A DNA stretch of 55,268 nucleotides from Thiomargarita sp. (GCA_022729575.1 DZAL01000008.1:1-55268); one strand, 5' to 3'. Positions 17,590 to 28,063 are shown, counted from the stretch's first letter. Notes: a model not told the origin generated them from the sequence alone. A program made the numbers and translations.

Positions 17590-20379
17590 TTAACCATGCG
17601 CCTCTTCCCAATTTTTTCCTACTCCTATTTCTACCACTAATGGTACGGTTAGTTGTGCGGCCTCTATCATCGCTTGACGAATTGTCCCAGTTGCCTCTTC
17701 CACTTGCGCGGTGAGAATTTCAAACACTAATTCATCATGTACTTGCATCAATAATTTAATTTTACCATCATTTACTTGTAACCAAGGTCCTAACTTCACC
17801 ATTGCCTGTTTAATAATATCGGCGGCAGTGCCCTGCATTGGGGCATTGATAGCACTTCTTTCCGCATAATGTCGTTGCTGTGCATTTTTGGCATGAAGGT
17901 CGGGGATGTATAAACGACGACCAAACACGGTTTCGACATAACCTTGGCGACGCGCTAACTCGCGGGTAGTGTCCATATAAAGTTTAACTTGGGCATAGCG
18001 TTCAAAATAGGTGTTAATATAATTTTGAGCTTCCGTTTGACCAATGCCTAATTGTTTCGCTAAACCAAACGCCTGCATTCCATAAATCAAACCAAAATTA
18101 ACCGCTTTCGCAGAGCGTCGTTGCACGGCCGTGACTTCGGTTAATGGGAGTTTAAACACTTCGGCAGCGGTAGCCTGGTGAATATCTTGATGATTCGCAA
18201 AGGCAGTCAATAATTTCTCATCTTGGGATAAATGTGCCATGATACGTAACTCAATTTGCGAATAATCCGCGGCCAACAATTGATACCCTGGTGTGGCAAT
18301 AAACGCTTGACGAATGCGCCGGCCGGCGGGAGTACGAATCGGAATATTTTGCAAGTTGGGGGCCACCGAAGATAACCGGCCGGTGACAGTGACGGCTTGC
18401 TGATAAGAGGTATGGACTCGTTGCGTGTGCGGTTGAATTTGGTGCGGTAACGCATCGGTATAAGTAGATTTTAACTTACTTAGGCTCCGATACTCTAAAA
18501 TGACCTGTGGCAATGGATAACTTAACGCTAATTCTTCTAACACTTCGACCGCCGTGGATGGCTCCTTTTTCGGAGTTTTTTTCAACACGGGTAACTGTAA
18601 CTGGTCAAATAAAATCGTTTGTAATTGTTTCGGCGAATTGAGATTAAATTCAGTCCCAGCAAATTGATAGGCTTGTTGTTCCAAATAATGTAATTGACCG
18701 GCTAATTCGCTACTTTGTTGCTGGAGAAGATGGGCATCCAGATTAACCCCATGACGCTCCATTTGCACTAAAATGGGAATTAACGGCATTTCTAACGTAG
18801 TGAAAATTTCACATAAATTAGGATGGGCTTGCAATTGGGGCCATAATACTTGATGCACTTGCCAAATCAATTCGGCTTGTTGCGTCGCATATTGGGCCGC
18901 TGACACCAGATTGAGTTGTGCGAAGGGCAATGGTTTTTTCCCGGTGCCGATTAACTCGCCTAAACTCAACCCGGTAATTTCCAAATAGCGCTGGCTTAAC
19001 GCGGCTAACTGGTGGTCTTGGGTACTGTCTAACACGTAAGATTCCAACATAGTATCGTATGCCATTCCTTGCAATTGAATACCATAATTGGCCAAGACAT
19101 GTGCCACATATTTAAGGTGATGTCCAATTTTTAGTAGCCGTGGATTTTCCAAAATGGGTTGTAACGCCGACAATACTTGGTCATGTTGCAATTGCGTGGG
19201 TGCCCCTAAATAATCGTGAGCCAATGGAATATAAACGGTTAGCAAGGCACTATCCGTTACCGGCGACGGCATCGTTATGGCAATTCCGACCAGTGTAGCG
19301 GTCAAATATTCCTCACCTGCGGTTTGCACCGAAATGGCTAATAATTCCGCCGCGTGACCATGCTTAAGCCAGTCATCAAAGTCGGCTTTATCAAGTATGA
19401 TTTGGCAAGGACTGGCCACCGGGGTCGCAGAATAAGTGTTAAGAATATCTCCTTTAACGTCATTTTCATAAATAAGGATAGATTCTTGCAAATCTAGTTC
19501 TACGGTAGTAGAATTTTGCAGGTTAGTTAAGTTGACCAATTCTTTTAACCATGGCTTAAATTCCAATTGAATAAATAATTGACGTAATTTCTCAATATCT
19601 GGCGGGCTGACCTGTAAATCGGTGGGAAGTTGAGATAATGACACATCACATTTAATCGTTAATAACTGCCTGGTCAACGCAAATTGTGGCAGGGATTGAC
19701 GCAAATATTCTCCAATTTTCCCTTTAATCTCAGTAGCTTGTGTGATTAATTGAGTTAAGTCGCCGTAGGTAGTTAACCATTTCACTGCGGTTTTGGGACC
19801 GACTTTAGGCACCCCAGGGACATTGTCCACCACATCTCCTGTTAAACAGAGATAATCAACTATAAGTTTCGGGGCAATTCCAAATTTCTCAATCACACCT
19901 TGGACATCTAACCGATGGTTTTTCATGGTATCAATCAGAGTAATGCGAGGACTGACCAATTGGGCAAAATCTTTATCACTGGTAAAAATCAGCGTGTCCA
20001 TTTCCTGAGCTTCCGCTTGTTTCGCCAAGGTACCAATGACATCATCGGCTTCCACCCCCTCGACTTTGAGCAATGGAAATCCCAAGGCTTGTACTATTTC
20101 ATAAATCATGGTAATTTGTGCAACTAAATCCGCCGGCATCGTGGCCCGATTGGCTTTATATTCAGGATATAAATCGGCGCGAAAAGTTTTAGCCGCAGTA
20201 TCAAACACCACCGCCGCATAGATTGGTTGATAATCGAGCACTAAACTTTTTAACATATTTGTTATACCATATACTGCACCGGTAGGCATTCCTTGCGAGG
20301 TAGTCAGTGAAGGGAGTGCGTGAAAAGCACGGTATAGATAGGATGAGCCGTCTATCAAAATTAAAGGGTTAGTTTTCAT
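17590..20379 (-). CDS. polA: DNA polymerase I with degenerate 3'-5' exonuclease site
   Basis: A repair and Okazaki-fragment polymerase of about 929 residues, the same length as E. coli Pol I. Residues 1-290 are the 5'-3' nuclease (LILIDGSSYLYRAFHA, VEGVEADDVIG, LTGDVVDNVPGVPKVG). The C-terminal polymerase is intact: motif A DYSQIELRIMAHLS, motif B RRSAKAVNFGLIYG, motif C QVHDELVFE. The middle proofreading domain keeps its fold landmarks (YDTMLESYVLDS), but all four metal carboxylates of the E. coli enzyme are replaced: D355/E357 align with S350/Q352 (ISVQTAG), D424 with V425 (LKYVAH), D501 with Q501 (YATQQAE). Proofreading is therefore predicted absent. ATG 20379 gives the family start MKTNPLILIDG; no clear ribosome site is seen. 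Confidence 0.95.
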   Translation of the reverse strand: MKTNPLILIDGSSYLYRAFHALPSLTTSQGMPTGAVYGITNMLKSLVLDYQPIYAAVVFDTAAKTFRADLYPEYKANRATMPADLVAQITMIYEIVQALGFPLLKVEGVEADDVIGTLAKQAEAQEMDTLIFTSDKDFAQLVSPRITLIDTMKNHRLDVQGVIEKFGIAPKLIVDYLCLTGDVVDNVPGVPKVGPKTAVKWLTTYGDLTQLITQATEIKGKIGEYLRQSLPQFALTRQLLTIKCDVSLSQLPTDLQVSPPDIEKLRQLFIQLEFKPWLKELVNLTNLQNSTTVELDLQESILIYENDVKGDILNTYSATPVASPCQIILDKADFDDWLKHGHAAELLAISVQTAGEEYLTATLVGIAITMPSPVTDSALLTVYIPLAHDYLGAPTQLQHDQVLSALQPILENPRLLKIGHHLKYVAHVLANYGIQLQGMAYDTMLESYVLDSTQDHQLAALSQRYLEITGLSLGELIGTGKKPLPFAQLNLVSAAQYATQQAELIWQVHQVLWPQLQAHPNLCEIFTTLEMPLIPILVQMERHGVNLDAHLLQQQSSELAGQLHYLEQQAYQFAGTEFNLNSPKQLQTILFDQLQLPVLKKTPKKEPSTAVEVLEELALSYPLPQVILEYRSLSKLKSTYTDALPHQIQPHTQRVHTSYQQAVTVTGRLSSVAPNLQNIPIRTPAGRRIRQAFIATPGYQLLAADYSQIELRIMAHLSQDEKLLTAFANHQDIHQATAAEVFKLPLTEVTAVQRRSAKAVNFGLIYGMQAFGLAKQLGIGQTEAQNYINTYFERYAQVKLYMDTTRELARRQGYVETVFGRRLYIPDLHAKNAQQRHYAERSAINAPMQGTAADIIKQAMVKLGPWLQVNDGKIKLLMQVHDELVFEILTAQVEEATGTIRQAMIEAAQLTVPLVVEIGVGKNWEEAHG

Positions 20380-20556
20380 GGTTAAATTATGAATATGGTT
20401 AATAATGAATGGATTAGGATAATTACTAAAGTCCGTGGCCACTGCGTAAACCCTAATATACACGATATATGATTGACGTTTAAAAAATTATCCTTTATTA
20501 TCACCGAAAAGATGTTGCCAAGTAAACACCACTTTATAAATAGTGATATAGTTTTT

Positions 20557-20838
20557 CGATTTGACAACTTTCGAAAAGTTGTCAAATCTGGAGTCTTAAG
20601 ATTTGACAACTTTCAAAAAGTTGTCAAATCTGGAGTCTTAAAGATTTGACAACTTTCGAAAAGTTGTCAAATCTGGAGTTTTCGATTTGACAACTTTCGA
20701 AAAGTTGTCAAATCTGGAGTTTTCGATTTGACAACTTTCGAAAAGTTGTCAAATCTGGAGTTTTCGATTTGACAACTTTCGAAAAGTTGTCAAATCTGGA
20801 GTTTTCGATTTGACAACTTTCGAAAAGTTGTCAAATCT
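20557..20838. repeat. PAL33 palindrome array, 7 copies, between divergent polA and phaC
   Basis: Copies begin at 20557, 20599, 20642, 20683, 20724, 20765 and 20806; the last five are spaced 41 bp with spacer ggagtttt. The last copy puts AAATCT at 20833-20838, from which a transcript would start near 20845, giving phaC a leader of about 30 bases. The array lies between divergent genes, so it may act on both. The rest of the 20380-20874 gap holds only AT-rich sequence. Confidence 0.93.
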
Positions 20839-20874
20839 GGAGTCAAATTTGGATTTCAAATTTTAGGAGAAAAC

Positions 20875-22620
20875 ATGTCAACTCAACTTCCATTTAAAAA
20901 TCCACAAGAGATTTTTCAATCGTTTAGCAAAGAAACCACTAGATTTTTCGAAAGCTTCATGGCCAATCAAGGGCAAGAAATGCTTAAAGAATTTACGAGC
21001 GCCTGGGAAGCCTGGACGAAGCAATCTTTGCAAAATCCGCAACAATGGTTGGAATTAGTCACCCGCTACCAACAAGACCAATGGCGATTGTGGATAAGTA
21101 TGTTAAGTGCTAACCAGAAAGAAACGCCTAAATCCGTGGTCTTGCCACCCTCGGGCGACCGCCGTTTTGCCGGCAAAGAATGGGAAGAAAATCCGGTGTT
21201 TAATTACGTTAAACAATCATATTTACTGACTTCTAACTTCTTCAACGAAATGGCCAAAGTCACTCCACTGGAGGATGACCATAAAAAGAAGTTGGTGTTT
21301 TACACCAAGTATTTTATCGATGCCATCTCCCCCAATAATTTTGCCATTACCAATCCTGAAGTCATGCGGTTAGCGGTGGAAACGAAAGGGCAAAGTTTGA
21401 TGGAAGGCTTGAAAAACTTACTGGCAGACCTAGAAAAAGGTCGTATCAGTATGACCGACGAAACGGCTTTCGAGTTGGGCCAAAATTTAGCCACGACTCC
21501 AGGGGCGGTGGTGTTTGAAAACGAGATCATGCAACTGATTCAGTATAAACCCACCACCGAAAACGTCCTAGACCGACCCTTGGTGATTGTACCTCCCTGT
21601 ATCAACAAATTTTATATTTTAGACTTGGGACCGGAAAACTCCTTCGTTAAATACGCCGTGAGTCAAGGCAATACGGTATTCATGATCTCGTGGGTCAATC
21701 CTGGCAAAGAGCATCGTGATTACAGTTGGGATGATTACTTAGAGTTAGGTGTCTTCACCGCCTTTACGGTGATTAAAGAAATTACCGGGGCCAAACAAAT
21801 TAACACCGGCTCTTGGTGTATTGGTGGCACTATTTTAGCCAGTGCGCTGGCCGTGATGCAACAAAAAAACGATGACTCCGTGGCGACGGCGACTTACTTT
21901 ACGACCATGCTCGATTTCTCTGAGCCTGGAGAGTTAGGCGTATTTTTGGATGAAATACAAATAGCACGGCGCGAATCGCAACTTAAATACACCGGCTTAT
22001 TGTCGGGCAAAGATTTAGCCTTAACTTTCTCCATGTTACGTGCCAATGACCTCATTTGGTCTTATGTTGTCAGTAATTATCTAAAAGGTCAAACGCCGGC
22101 ACCTTTTGATATTCTGTATTGGAATAGTGACCCCACCAATTTACCGGCCAACATGTACAGTTTCTATATTCGCAATATGTATATGGAAAATAAATTGATA
22201 CAATCCAATGCGTTGACTTTGTGTGGCGTGCCTATCGATTTGCGAAATATCAAAGTACCTAGTTATTTTCTCTCTACTCTGGAAGACCATATTGCCCCTT
22301 GGAAGACCACTTTTAATAGCACCAAGTTATTTTCAGGTCCCATTGACTTTGTGTTAGGTGCCAGTGGCCATATTGCAGGGGTTATTAATCCACCGGCGAA
22401 GAAAAAACGTAATTATTGGGTAGGGGGAGAATTAGGTAAAGGACCAGCACACTGGTTAGAAACCGCTAAATCGGAAGCCGGTAGTTGGTGGCCCTACTGG
22501 AGCGGTTGGCTAAAAAAACAAGGTGGAGCTGAGGTACCGGCACCGAAAACTTTGGGAAAGGCTAATTATCCAATTATTGAACCGGCCCCTGGACGGTATG
22601 TGAAGAAACGGCTGGCTTAA
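20875..22620 (+). CDS. phaC: Class I poly(3-hydroxyalkanoate) synthase
   Basis: Polymerises (R)-3-hydroxyacyl-CoA to polyhydroxyalkanoate on granule surfaces. The 581-residue protein has the size of class I PhaC and the lipase-box-like GSWCIGG with the nucleophilic cysteine, the aspartate in LEDHIAPW and the histidine in SGHIAGVINPP. Family motifs NPGKEHRDYSWDDY and the N-terminal domain (SFSKETTRFFESFMANQG) are also present. AGGAGA 7 bases upstream fixes the ATG. No phaA, phaB or phasin gene is next to it; the upstream palindrome array may supply the promoter. Sulfur bacteria of the Beggiatoa group are known to store PHA, which fits. Confidence 0.94.
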   Translation: MSTQLPFKNPQEIFQSFSKETTRFFESFMANQGQEMLKEFTSAWEAWTKQSLQNPQQWLELVTRYQQDQWRLWISMLSANQKETPKSVVLPPSGDRRFAGKEWEENPVFNYVKQSYLLTSNFFNEMAKVTPLEDDHKKKLVFYTKYFIDAISPNNFAITNPEVMRLAVETKGQSLMEGLKNLLADLEKGRISMTDETAFELGQNLATTPGAVVFENEIMQLIQYKPTTENVLDRPLVIVPPCINKFYILDLGPENSFVKYAVSQGNTVFMISWVNPGKEHRDYSWDDYLELGVFTAFTVIKEITGAKQINTGSWCIGGTILASALAVMQQKNDDSVATATYFTTMLDFSEPGELGVFLDEIQIARRESQLKYTGLLSGKDLALTFSMLRANDLIWSYVVSNYLKGQTPAPFDILYWNSDPTNLPANMYSFYIRNMYMENKLIQSNALTLCGVPIDLRNIKVPSYFLSTLEDHIAPWKTTFNSTKLFSGPIDFVLGASGHIAGVINPPAKKKRNYWVGGELGKGPAHWLETAKSEAGSWWPYWSGWLKKQGGAEVPAPKTLGKANYPIIEPAPGRYVKKRLA

Positions 22621-22715
22621 AAAATTTGGCAACTTTTTTTCGAAAGATTTGACAACTTTAGATTTGACAACTGGTCGAAAGTTGTCAAATCTATGTTTTC
22701 AAAAGTTGTCAAACC
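22621..22715. repeat. Degenerate PAL33 cluster with one full copy
   Basis: One complete palindrome (22660-22692, centre ACTGGTCGAAAGT) is surrounded by broken pieces (GATTTGACAACTTT near 22646, TTTTCAAAAGTTGTCAAA near 22696). It fills the gap between phaC and the RNase gene and lies 65 bases before the latter's GTG. In-frame codons inside it are not a real start. Confidence 0.85.
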
Positions 22716-22756
22716 TATTCTATTTGAGAATTATTTATTATTTAAGGATAATCACT

Positions 22757-24781
22757 GTGACTGACTTTGACGGCACCATCTGGATTGCACAAAACGGCGA
22801 TGAAATTAATTTCATCTGCATTCTCAAACGAGAAAACAACAACCAACTTCAAGTACTGAGCGAAAAAAGTAAGAAACTCAGCACTTGGTCCGAGGATAAA
22901 CTGTTATGGCAACATCCTAAACGAGCCTCAACGCCGGAGGATTGGTCCGCCAAATTGGCAAACATTCAAGCTAAAGTCGAAATGTTAAGTCAAACGATTG
23001 AACTTTCGTTACTGTGGGAAAGCGCCAGAGAGTTGCAAATGTCAGAAATGGATGATTTGGCCGACCTGTATTTTGGCGGCGAGATTACCACGGAGCATCT
23101 CGCCGCTATATGGAAAACTTTGGCGCGGGACCGACTGCATTTCAAACGCCGTGGCAAATTATGGGAAGCACGCAGTATTGAGCAAGTGGAAGAATTAAAA
23201 CAGCAACGCAAACAGGAGCAAAACCGCACTCAAGAAAAATCTATCGCCAAAGATTGGCTCAAAAAAATGGCCAAACTGCCGGTATCTAACAGTTTCGATG
23301 ACGACAACGAAGATTTGAAATTATTGGCCATACCGCCAGGCTTGACCTCCTTTGTCGAACGCTTGGAAGCGTGGTTATTACGGGGGAATGCTGACAAATT
23401 CGTAGAAGAATTGGTGCGTGGTGCTGCCGAAGAGCATAATTTCAATCCCAGAGAATTGGCCTTTGAAAGTCTATTGAAAACCGGTCGCTTATCGCCAGAG
23501 GCCGAGCGTGATGTCATTGTCGCCGGTTTAAAACCAGAGTTTTCCGTACCCGTGAATGAAGCAGCAGCGGCGGTGAAACCGTGGTTACCGAGCGATACTC
23601 AAACCATAATTGATTTATCCTTCAGTATTGACGACGAAGAAACCCGTGAAGTGGATGACGCTTTGTCCATTCAACGCGAAGACGACCGGTGGAAAATTAC
23701 TATTGCGATTTCGGATCCAGCTTGTGTAGTGCATCGTGGCGATGTGCTCGACCGTGAAGCTATGCGGCGTGGCACCACGGTGTATTTACCTACACAAACG
23801 GTCTTGATGTTACCAGCACCAGTGTCTTGTGACATTGCCAGTTTAACGGCGGGTCAAATTCGTTCCGCCATTGTCATCCGGGCCTGGCTGAATGATCGTG
23901 GCGAATTATTAGACAGCAAAATCAGCCGGGAGCCGATTCGAGTATGGCAACGTTTACACTATGGTGCAGCGGATGAGATGATAGCCCAGGGCCAAGGTAC
24001 TGCTGCGCAACAATTACAAGCGCTATTCGCCTGCACTAAACAATTGCACGCCCAACGTCTGGCCGAAGGTGCTTTTAATTTACCCCGTCCTGAATTTAAA
24101 GTCAGCGTCCATGAGGGCAACATTAAAATTACCTTGATTGAGAGAGACTCACCGAGTCGTTTATTGGTTGCCGAAATGATGATTTTAGCCAATCACATTG
24201 CGGCTAAATATGCGCAACGACATCAAGTGCCAATTATTTACCGGAGCCAAGAATATCCGATGGAACCTATTACGGAGGAGATGTTAGCAGACCCGCTCGG
24301 CTTTCATCGCGCGCGTCGCCTCTTACGTGCCTCGACACTCTCATTGCAACCAGGAAGCCACAGTGGATTAGGTTTATCGGTGTATACTCAACTCTCGTCG
24401 CCATTGCGCCGGTTTGCCGATTTAGTCATCCAACGTCAATTAGTGGCCCATTTAGTGGGAGAGCCGTTACCGTATGACCGTGAGGAATTATTCAGAGTTT
24501 TGGAAACCGCTGAACGCACGGCCCGTGAAGCCAGAGCAGTCGAAGGAGAATCGAAAAAACGTTGGTTTATGCAATATCTTCGACAACAATGGCTGAAGCA
24601 ACCGCTCCCGGTGCTGGTTATAGAAAATGTTAAAGGTGGTTATAAAGTAGAGATTCAACCCTGGGGAGTAGAGGCGTTTTTGGCCACGCCAAATCAATCA
24701 TTGGAATTTGGTACTACCGTCACCGCGGTCATCGATAAAATTCAAATGAAAACGGCCTATGCTCGCCTAAAATTAGCTTAA
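22757..24781 (+). CDS. RNase II/R-family exoribonuclease (RNB domain)
   Basis: A 3'-5' exoribonuclease-like protein of about 674 residues. The RNB catalytic core begins [18 protein letters not shown]; its aspartates (ID, VDD) match the magnesium ligands of RNase II. It is followed by [20 protein letters not shown] and the late [19 protein letters not shown] motif, and it ends in a short S1-like segment ([15 protein letters not shown]). The N-terminal half (residues 1-290) is not a standard pair of cold-shock domains and has helical, charged segments, so the protein resembles the VacB/RNase II-like proteins of cyanobacteria and sulfur bacteria more than E. coli Rnb. GTG 22757 has AAGG 9 bases upstream; the longer frame would start inside a palindrome. 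Confidence 0.87.
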   Translation: MTDFDGTIWIAQNGDEINFICILKRENNNQLQVLSEKSKKLSTWSEDKLLWQHPKRASTPEDWSAKLANIQAKVEMLSQTIELSLLWESARELQMSEMDDLADLYFGGEITTEHLAAIWKTLARDRLHFKRRGKLWEARSIEQVEELKQQRKQEQNRTQEKSIAKDWLKKMAKLPVSNSFDDDNEDLKLLAIPPGLTSFVERLEAWLLRGNADKFVEELVRGAAEEHNFNPRELAFESLLKTGRLSPEAERDVIVAGLKPEFSVPVNEAAAAVKPWLPSDTQTIIDLSFSIDDEETREVDDALSIQREDDRWKITIAISDPACVVHRGDVLDREAMRRGTTVYLPTQTVLMLPAPVSCDIASLTAGQIRSAIVIRAWLNDRGELLDSKISREPIRVWQRLHYGAADEMIAQGQGTAAQQLQALFACTKQLHAQRLAEGAFNLPRPEFKVSVHEGNIKITLIERDSPSRLLVAEMMILANHIAAKYAQRHQVPIIYRSQEYPMEPITEEMLADPLGFHRARRLLRASTLSLQPGSHSGLGLSVYTQLSSPLRRFADLVIQRQLVAHLVGEPLPYDREELFRVLETAERTAREARAVEGESKKRWFMQYLRQQWLKQPLPVLVIENVKGGYKVEIQPWGVEAFLATPNQSLEFGTTVTAVIDKIQMKTAYARLKLA

Positions 24782-24810
24782 CTGAGTCCGCTGTTAAGAG
24801 GTTAAATAGA

Positions 24811-26796
24811 TTGTTTTTTCAAGTCCTCCAAAAAGAGTCGTTGACTCGTAACACCTTATTTAAAGTTGGGGTCTGGGTCAGTATAGTGGTGATGTTAACC
24901 ACTATAGTTTGCTATCTGTATATAGACTTAAGTCAGCCCGCCTTATTTGCACCAATGGCTTGGGAGGTGTCGCGTGCGATTTTAATCTTTGGCCTGTTGT
25001 TACTGCCGGTGATTTTGGTCATACTCTTTGTCATCATGCACCGGCAAATTACGCAACCACTCAATAATTTTTTGATTACCATGCAGCAAGTGGGCGACAG
25101 TAATTATGATATTCATTTGGACGACCAGCGCCAAGATGAATTAGGACAGTTAGCGAAAGCGTTTAAAGCTATGTTGGCCATTGTAGTCGATCGCGAAAAA
25201 CGATTAATTGATTATGCCAACGAATTAGAAGAGCAAGCCACTGAATTAACCACCGCCAAAGAGCAAGCGGAAATGGCTAATCGCACCAAAAATCAATTTA
25301 TTGCCAATATGAGTCATGAACTTCGTACTCCACTCAATGCCATTATTGGTTACAGTGAAATGTTGCAAGAAGACGCAGAGGATTTAGGAGCAGAAGAATT
25401 AGGCGCGGATTTAAAGAAAATTCATGCGGCGGGGAAACATTTATTAGGACTGATCAACGATGTGTTGGATATTTCCAAAATTGAAGCTGGGAGAATGGAA
25501 GTTTACACGGAAGATTTTGACTTAGGGAGCATGTTAAATGAAGTAGTGACCACGGTACAACCATTGTTAGAAAAACATCATAACCATTTACAACTCAATT
25601 ATGTGGAGCCTTTGGGTAAAATTCATGCCGATTCAACCAAAGTGCGACAAGCCTTGTTAAACTTACTAAGTAATGCTTCCAAATTTACCGAGACCGGGAC
25701 GATTACCTTATCAGTCCAACGTCTCTTCATGGAGGAGAAAGAATGGGTCGAATTTCAAGTGATTGACACCGGCATCGGTATGACTGGGCTACAAATTCAA
25801 AAATTATTTCAAGCGTTTACTCAAGCGGATGCCTCTACCACACGCAAATACGGCGGCACCGGACTGGGTTTGGTGATTACCAAACGATTTACGGAAATGA
25901 TGGGGGGCACGATTGCGGTAAACAGTCAATTTGGCTATGGCAGTACCTTTTCGATTAAGTTACCGGTGCAAGTAATTACTGGCAAAGCGACCCCGAATAA
26001 CAGTGGAAATACGCCGGGCGAGACGGATGCAGTAGGACAAGGCATAGTCTTAGTGATTGACGACGATGCCGCAGTACGAGAATTATTTTATAATCATTTA
26101 GGCAAATTAGGTTATCAAGTAGCCGTAGCCACGGGTGGTGATGAAGGGTTACGGTTAGCACGTAAAATCAAACCCGATGCGATTACTCTTGATGTGATGA
26201 TGCCAGGGATGGATGGTTGGATGGTATTATCGGCACTGAAAACGGATCCAGAATTAGCGGAAATTCCAGTGATTATGGTAACGATGATGGAAGAGAAACA
26301 ACTGGGATATTCATTGGGAGCCGCGGATTATTTAATTAAACCCGTCAATCGTGAACAACTCAGTGCCGTATTAAATAAATACCAGATTCAAAGCCAGATC
26401 CCGCATGTGATGATAGTGGAAGATGATTACGCGACGCGACATTTAATGGAAACTATTTTGAAAAAAGCCGGTTGTCAAGTATCGACAGCAGAAAATGGTA
26501 AAATCGGTTTACAGCGAGTGATGGAGCAACCACCGGATTTGATTTTATTGGATTTGATGATGCCAGAAATGGACGGTTTTGAGTTTGTCACACACTTGAA
26601 TGAGGATGAGCAACTAAGTAAAATCCCGGTCATTGTGATGACCGCTAAAGATATTACCACTGAGGATTGCTCACGGTTGAATCACTATGTGCAAAATATT
26701 TTTCAAAAAGGTGGTTATAGTAAGGATAAACTGTTGGCGGAAGTTCGTGCTTCTTTAAAAAAAAGTACCTTACGTAAAAAAATCTCCAAATCTTAA
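24811..26796 (+). CDS. Hybrid sensor histidine kinase with two receiver domains
   Basis: A 661-residue inner-membrane phosphorelay protein. Two hydrophobic segments (about 20-38 and 55-76) with only a short loop between suggest little periplasmic sensing. A HAMP-like linker follows to about 130, then a coiled coil, HisKA with H169 ([20 protein letters not shown]), and an HATPase domain ([28 protein letters not shown]). Two receivers follow: REC1 from about 412 with phospho-acceptor in [10 protein letters not shown], and REC2 from about 536 in [11 protein letters not shown]; both keep the acidic pocket (VIDDD, IVEDD). There is no Hpt domain and no adjacent DNA-binding regulator. TTG 24811 with AGAGG 9 bases upstream is the most likely start; the next ATG would cut the first membrane segment. 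Confidence 0.9.
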   Translation: MFFQVLQKESLTRNTLFKVGVWVSIVVMLTTIVCYLYIDLSQPALFAPMAWEVSRAILIFGLLLLPVILVILFVIMHRQITQPLNNFLITMQQVGDSNYDIHLDDQRQDELGQLAKAFKAMLAIVVDREKRLIDYANELEEQATELTTAKEQAEMANRTKNQFIANMSHELRTPLNAIIGYSEMLQEDAEDLGAEELGADLKKIHAAGKHLLGLINDVLDISKIEAGRMEVYTEDFDLGSMLNEVVTTVQPLLEKHHNHLQLNYVEPLGKIHADSTKVRQALLNLLSNASKFTETGTITLSVQRLFMEEKEWVEFQVIDTGIGMTGLQIQKLFQAFTQADASTTRKYGGTGLGLVITKRFTEMMGGTIAVNSQFGYGSTFSIKLPVQVITGKATPNNSGNTPGETDAVGQGIVLVIDDDAAVRELFYNHLGKLGYQVAVATGGDEGLRLARKIKPDAITLDVMMPGMDGWMVLSALKTDPELAEIPVIMVTMMEEKQLGYSLGAADYLIKPVNREQLSAVLNKYQIQSQIPHVMIVEDDYATRHLMETILKKAGCQVSTAENGKIGLQRVMEQPPDLILLDLMMPEMDGFEFVTHLNEDEQLSKIPVIVMTAKDITTEDCSRLNHYVQNIFQKGGYSKDKLLAEVRASLKKSTLRKKISKS

Positions 26797-26931
26797 GGTG
26801 GCGAGGAGTCCTAAAATTTAAGGTTAAGGACTTTTAGTCACCTGTTAACACTGCCATTATTTATTAGTAGAGACCACATCTAATTATCAAATCTAGCTCG
26901 CCGCCGCCCCACCCACCCATCATAACTAACT
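26797..26931. other. Intergenic DNA after the kinase gene
   Basis: AGTCCT and AGGACT (26818-26851 area) can form a weak stem followed by TTTT and may end the kinase transcript. Nothing else recognisable is present. Confidence 0.3.
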
Positions 26932-27035
26932 AAGTACGGAAGCATAAATTTTCTCGTATGTTCTTTCGCCCCTCTCCCTCTGGGAGAGGGGCCGGGGGTG
27001 AGGGAAAATACCGCCGAATTTCTGCTTCAGTACTT
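26932..27035. mobile_element. Type E miniature element
   Basis: Inverted ends AAGTACGGAAGCATAAATT and AATTTCTGCTTCAGTACTT enclose a hairpin CCCCTCTCCCTCT/GGGAGAGGGG followed by CCGGGGGTGAGGG. Fragments of the same element lie at 39956-39989 (right end only) and 49776-49817 (in inverse orientation). Confidence 0.78.
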
Positions 27036-27037
27036 AT

Positions 27038-27166
27038 CATGAAGTTAAGCTAAGGTTACCACGTTGGAGTCCAAAGCTTCAGCTTTGGCAACGCCATCTC
27101 ACCTTGCGCAGTCTCATCCAAAGCTGAAGCTTTGGACTCCAACACGGCTTAACTTAATGGCAATGC
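27038..27166. mobile_element. Type B miniature element, left end degraded
   Basis: The right end TTAACTTAATGGCAATG and the inner GTTGGAGTCCAAAGC/GCTTTGGACTCCAAC arms mark a type B copy. The left terminus reads CATGAAGTTAAGC instead of CAATGCCATTAAG, and no flanking direct repeat is visible. It sits directly beside the type E element, suggesting the junction was rearranged. Confidence 0.7.
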
Positions 27167-27194
27167 CAGTGTGCGGGGGGAGAGATTTGACCAT

Positions 27195-27227
27195 AGATTT
27201 GACAACTTTTTGAAAGTTGTCAAATCT
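27195..27227. repeat. Single PAL33 palindrome after xthA
   Basis: One 33-bp copy (centre ACTTTTTGAAAGT) 6 bases beyond the xthA stop. It is one of the few copies at a 3' end only. Confidence 0.85.
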
Positions 27228-27233
27228 GTTTGA

Positions 27234-28007
27234 TTATAGGGAATAATCAATTATCAACGGTGCATGGTCTGAAAAGCGTTCAGTTTTGTAAATACTAGCC
27301 CCCTGTACGGTTTCCTTTAATCCAGGCGTAATCACTTGATAATCAATGCGCCAACCAGTATTATTGTCCCAGGCCCGTCCACGATTGGACCACCAGGTAT
27401 ATTCGCCGGCGGCTGGATTAACTACGCGAAACGCATCGATAAAACCAAGCGGGCCAAATAATTCATCTAGCCAGGCCCGCTCCTCTGGTAAAAAGCCGGA
27501 ATGGTCTTGATTACTGCGCCAGTTTTTCAAATCAATGGGGCGATGAGCGATATTCCAATCACCACATAAAATATATTCACGGCGAGTCTGTCGCAATTGT
27601 TGCAAATAGGGCTTCAGACGTTCTAAGACCTGCCATTTCACGGCTTGTCGCTCAGGACCACTGCTACCGGAGGGGAGATAGAGTGAGACTACGCTAAGAT
27701 TAAGATGAGCAAAATAGGCTTCTAAATAACGTCCTTCGGTATCCATTTCGGGCCAGTCTAATTTTATTCGAACCTCCTCTGGTGGGGTCCGAGCATACAG
27801 TGCTACGCCGCTATATCCCGGTGTTTCGGCCTCGTGATAATAACAATGATAGCCTGTTGGATAAAATATCGAGTCTGTCAGTTGCGATTGTTGAGCTTTG
27901 ATTTCTTGCAAACAAATGACATCAGCTTGTGATTGCGGCAACCAGTTAAATAAACCTTTTTTGGCGGCGGCTCGAATACCATTAACGTTTAAAGTGATGA
28001 TACGCAT
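27234..28007 (-). CDS. xthA: Exodeoxyribonuclease III (AP endonuclease)
   Basis: A 257-residue Mg-dependent nuclease of the exonuclease-endonuclease-phosphatase fold that cleaves at abasic sites and removes 3' blocks in base-excision repair. Visible motifs: N-terminal LNVNGIRAA, metal glutamate in CLQEIKAQ, YSGVALY, the catalytic GDWNIAHRPIDL and the terminal SDHAPLIIDY aspartate-histidine pair. The length equals bacterial ExoA/XthA. No strong ribosome site precedes ATG 28007. A PAL33 copy at 28031-28063 would place a transcript start near 28024. The functionally related polA lies about 7 kb away, not in an operon. Confidence 0.93.
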   Translation of the reverse strand: MRIITLNVNGIRAAAKKGLFNWLPQSQADVICLQEIKAQQSQLTDSIFYPTGYHCYYHEAETPGYSGVALYARTPPEEVRIKLDWPEMDTEGRYLEAYFAHLNLSVVSLYLPSGSSGPERQAVKWQVLERLKPYLQQLRQTRREYILCGDWNIAHRPIDLKNWRSNQDHSGFLPEERAWLDELFGPLGFIDAFRVVNPAAGEYTWWSNRGRAWDNNTGWRIDYQVITPGLKETVQGASIYKTERFSDHAPLIIDYSL

Positions 28008-28030
28008 TTTTATTATTGGTGGATGGTGTT

Positions 28031-28063
28031 AGATTTGACAACTTTCAAAAAGTTGTCAAATCT
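28031..28063. repeat. Single PAL33 palindrome upstream of xthA
   Basis: A 33-bp copy with loop variant TTTCAAAAA, 24 bases before the xthA ATG on the minus strand. Read toward xthA it presents TTGACA, 17 bases, AAATCT. Confidence 0.88.

Noticed and set aside
22649..22756. N-terminal extension of the RNase II-family protein
   Set aside because: The extra residues (LTTGRKLSNL and similar) are translated palindrome; GTG 22757 with AAGG is a better start.
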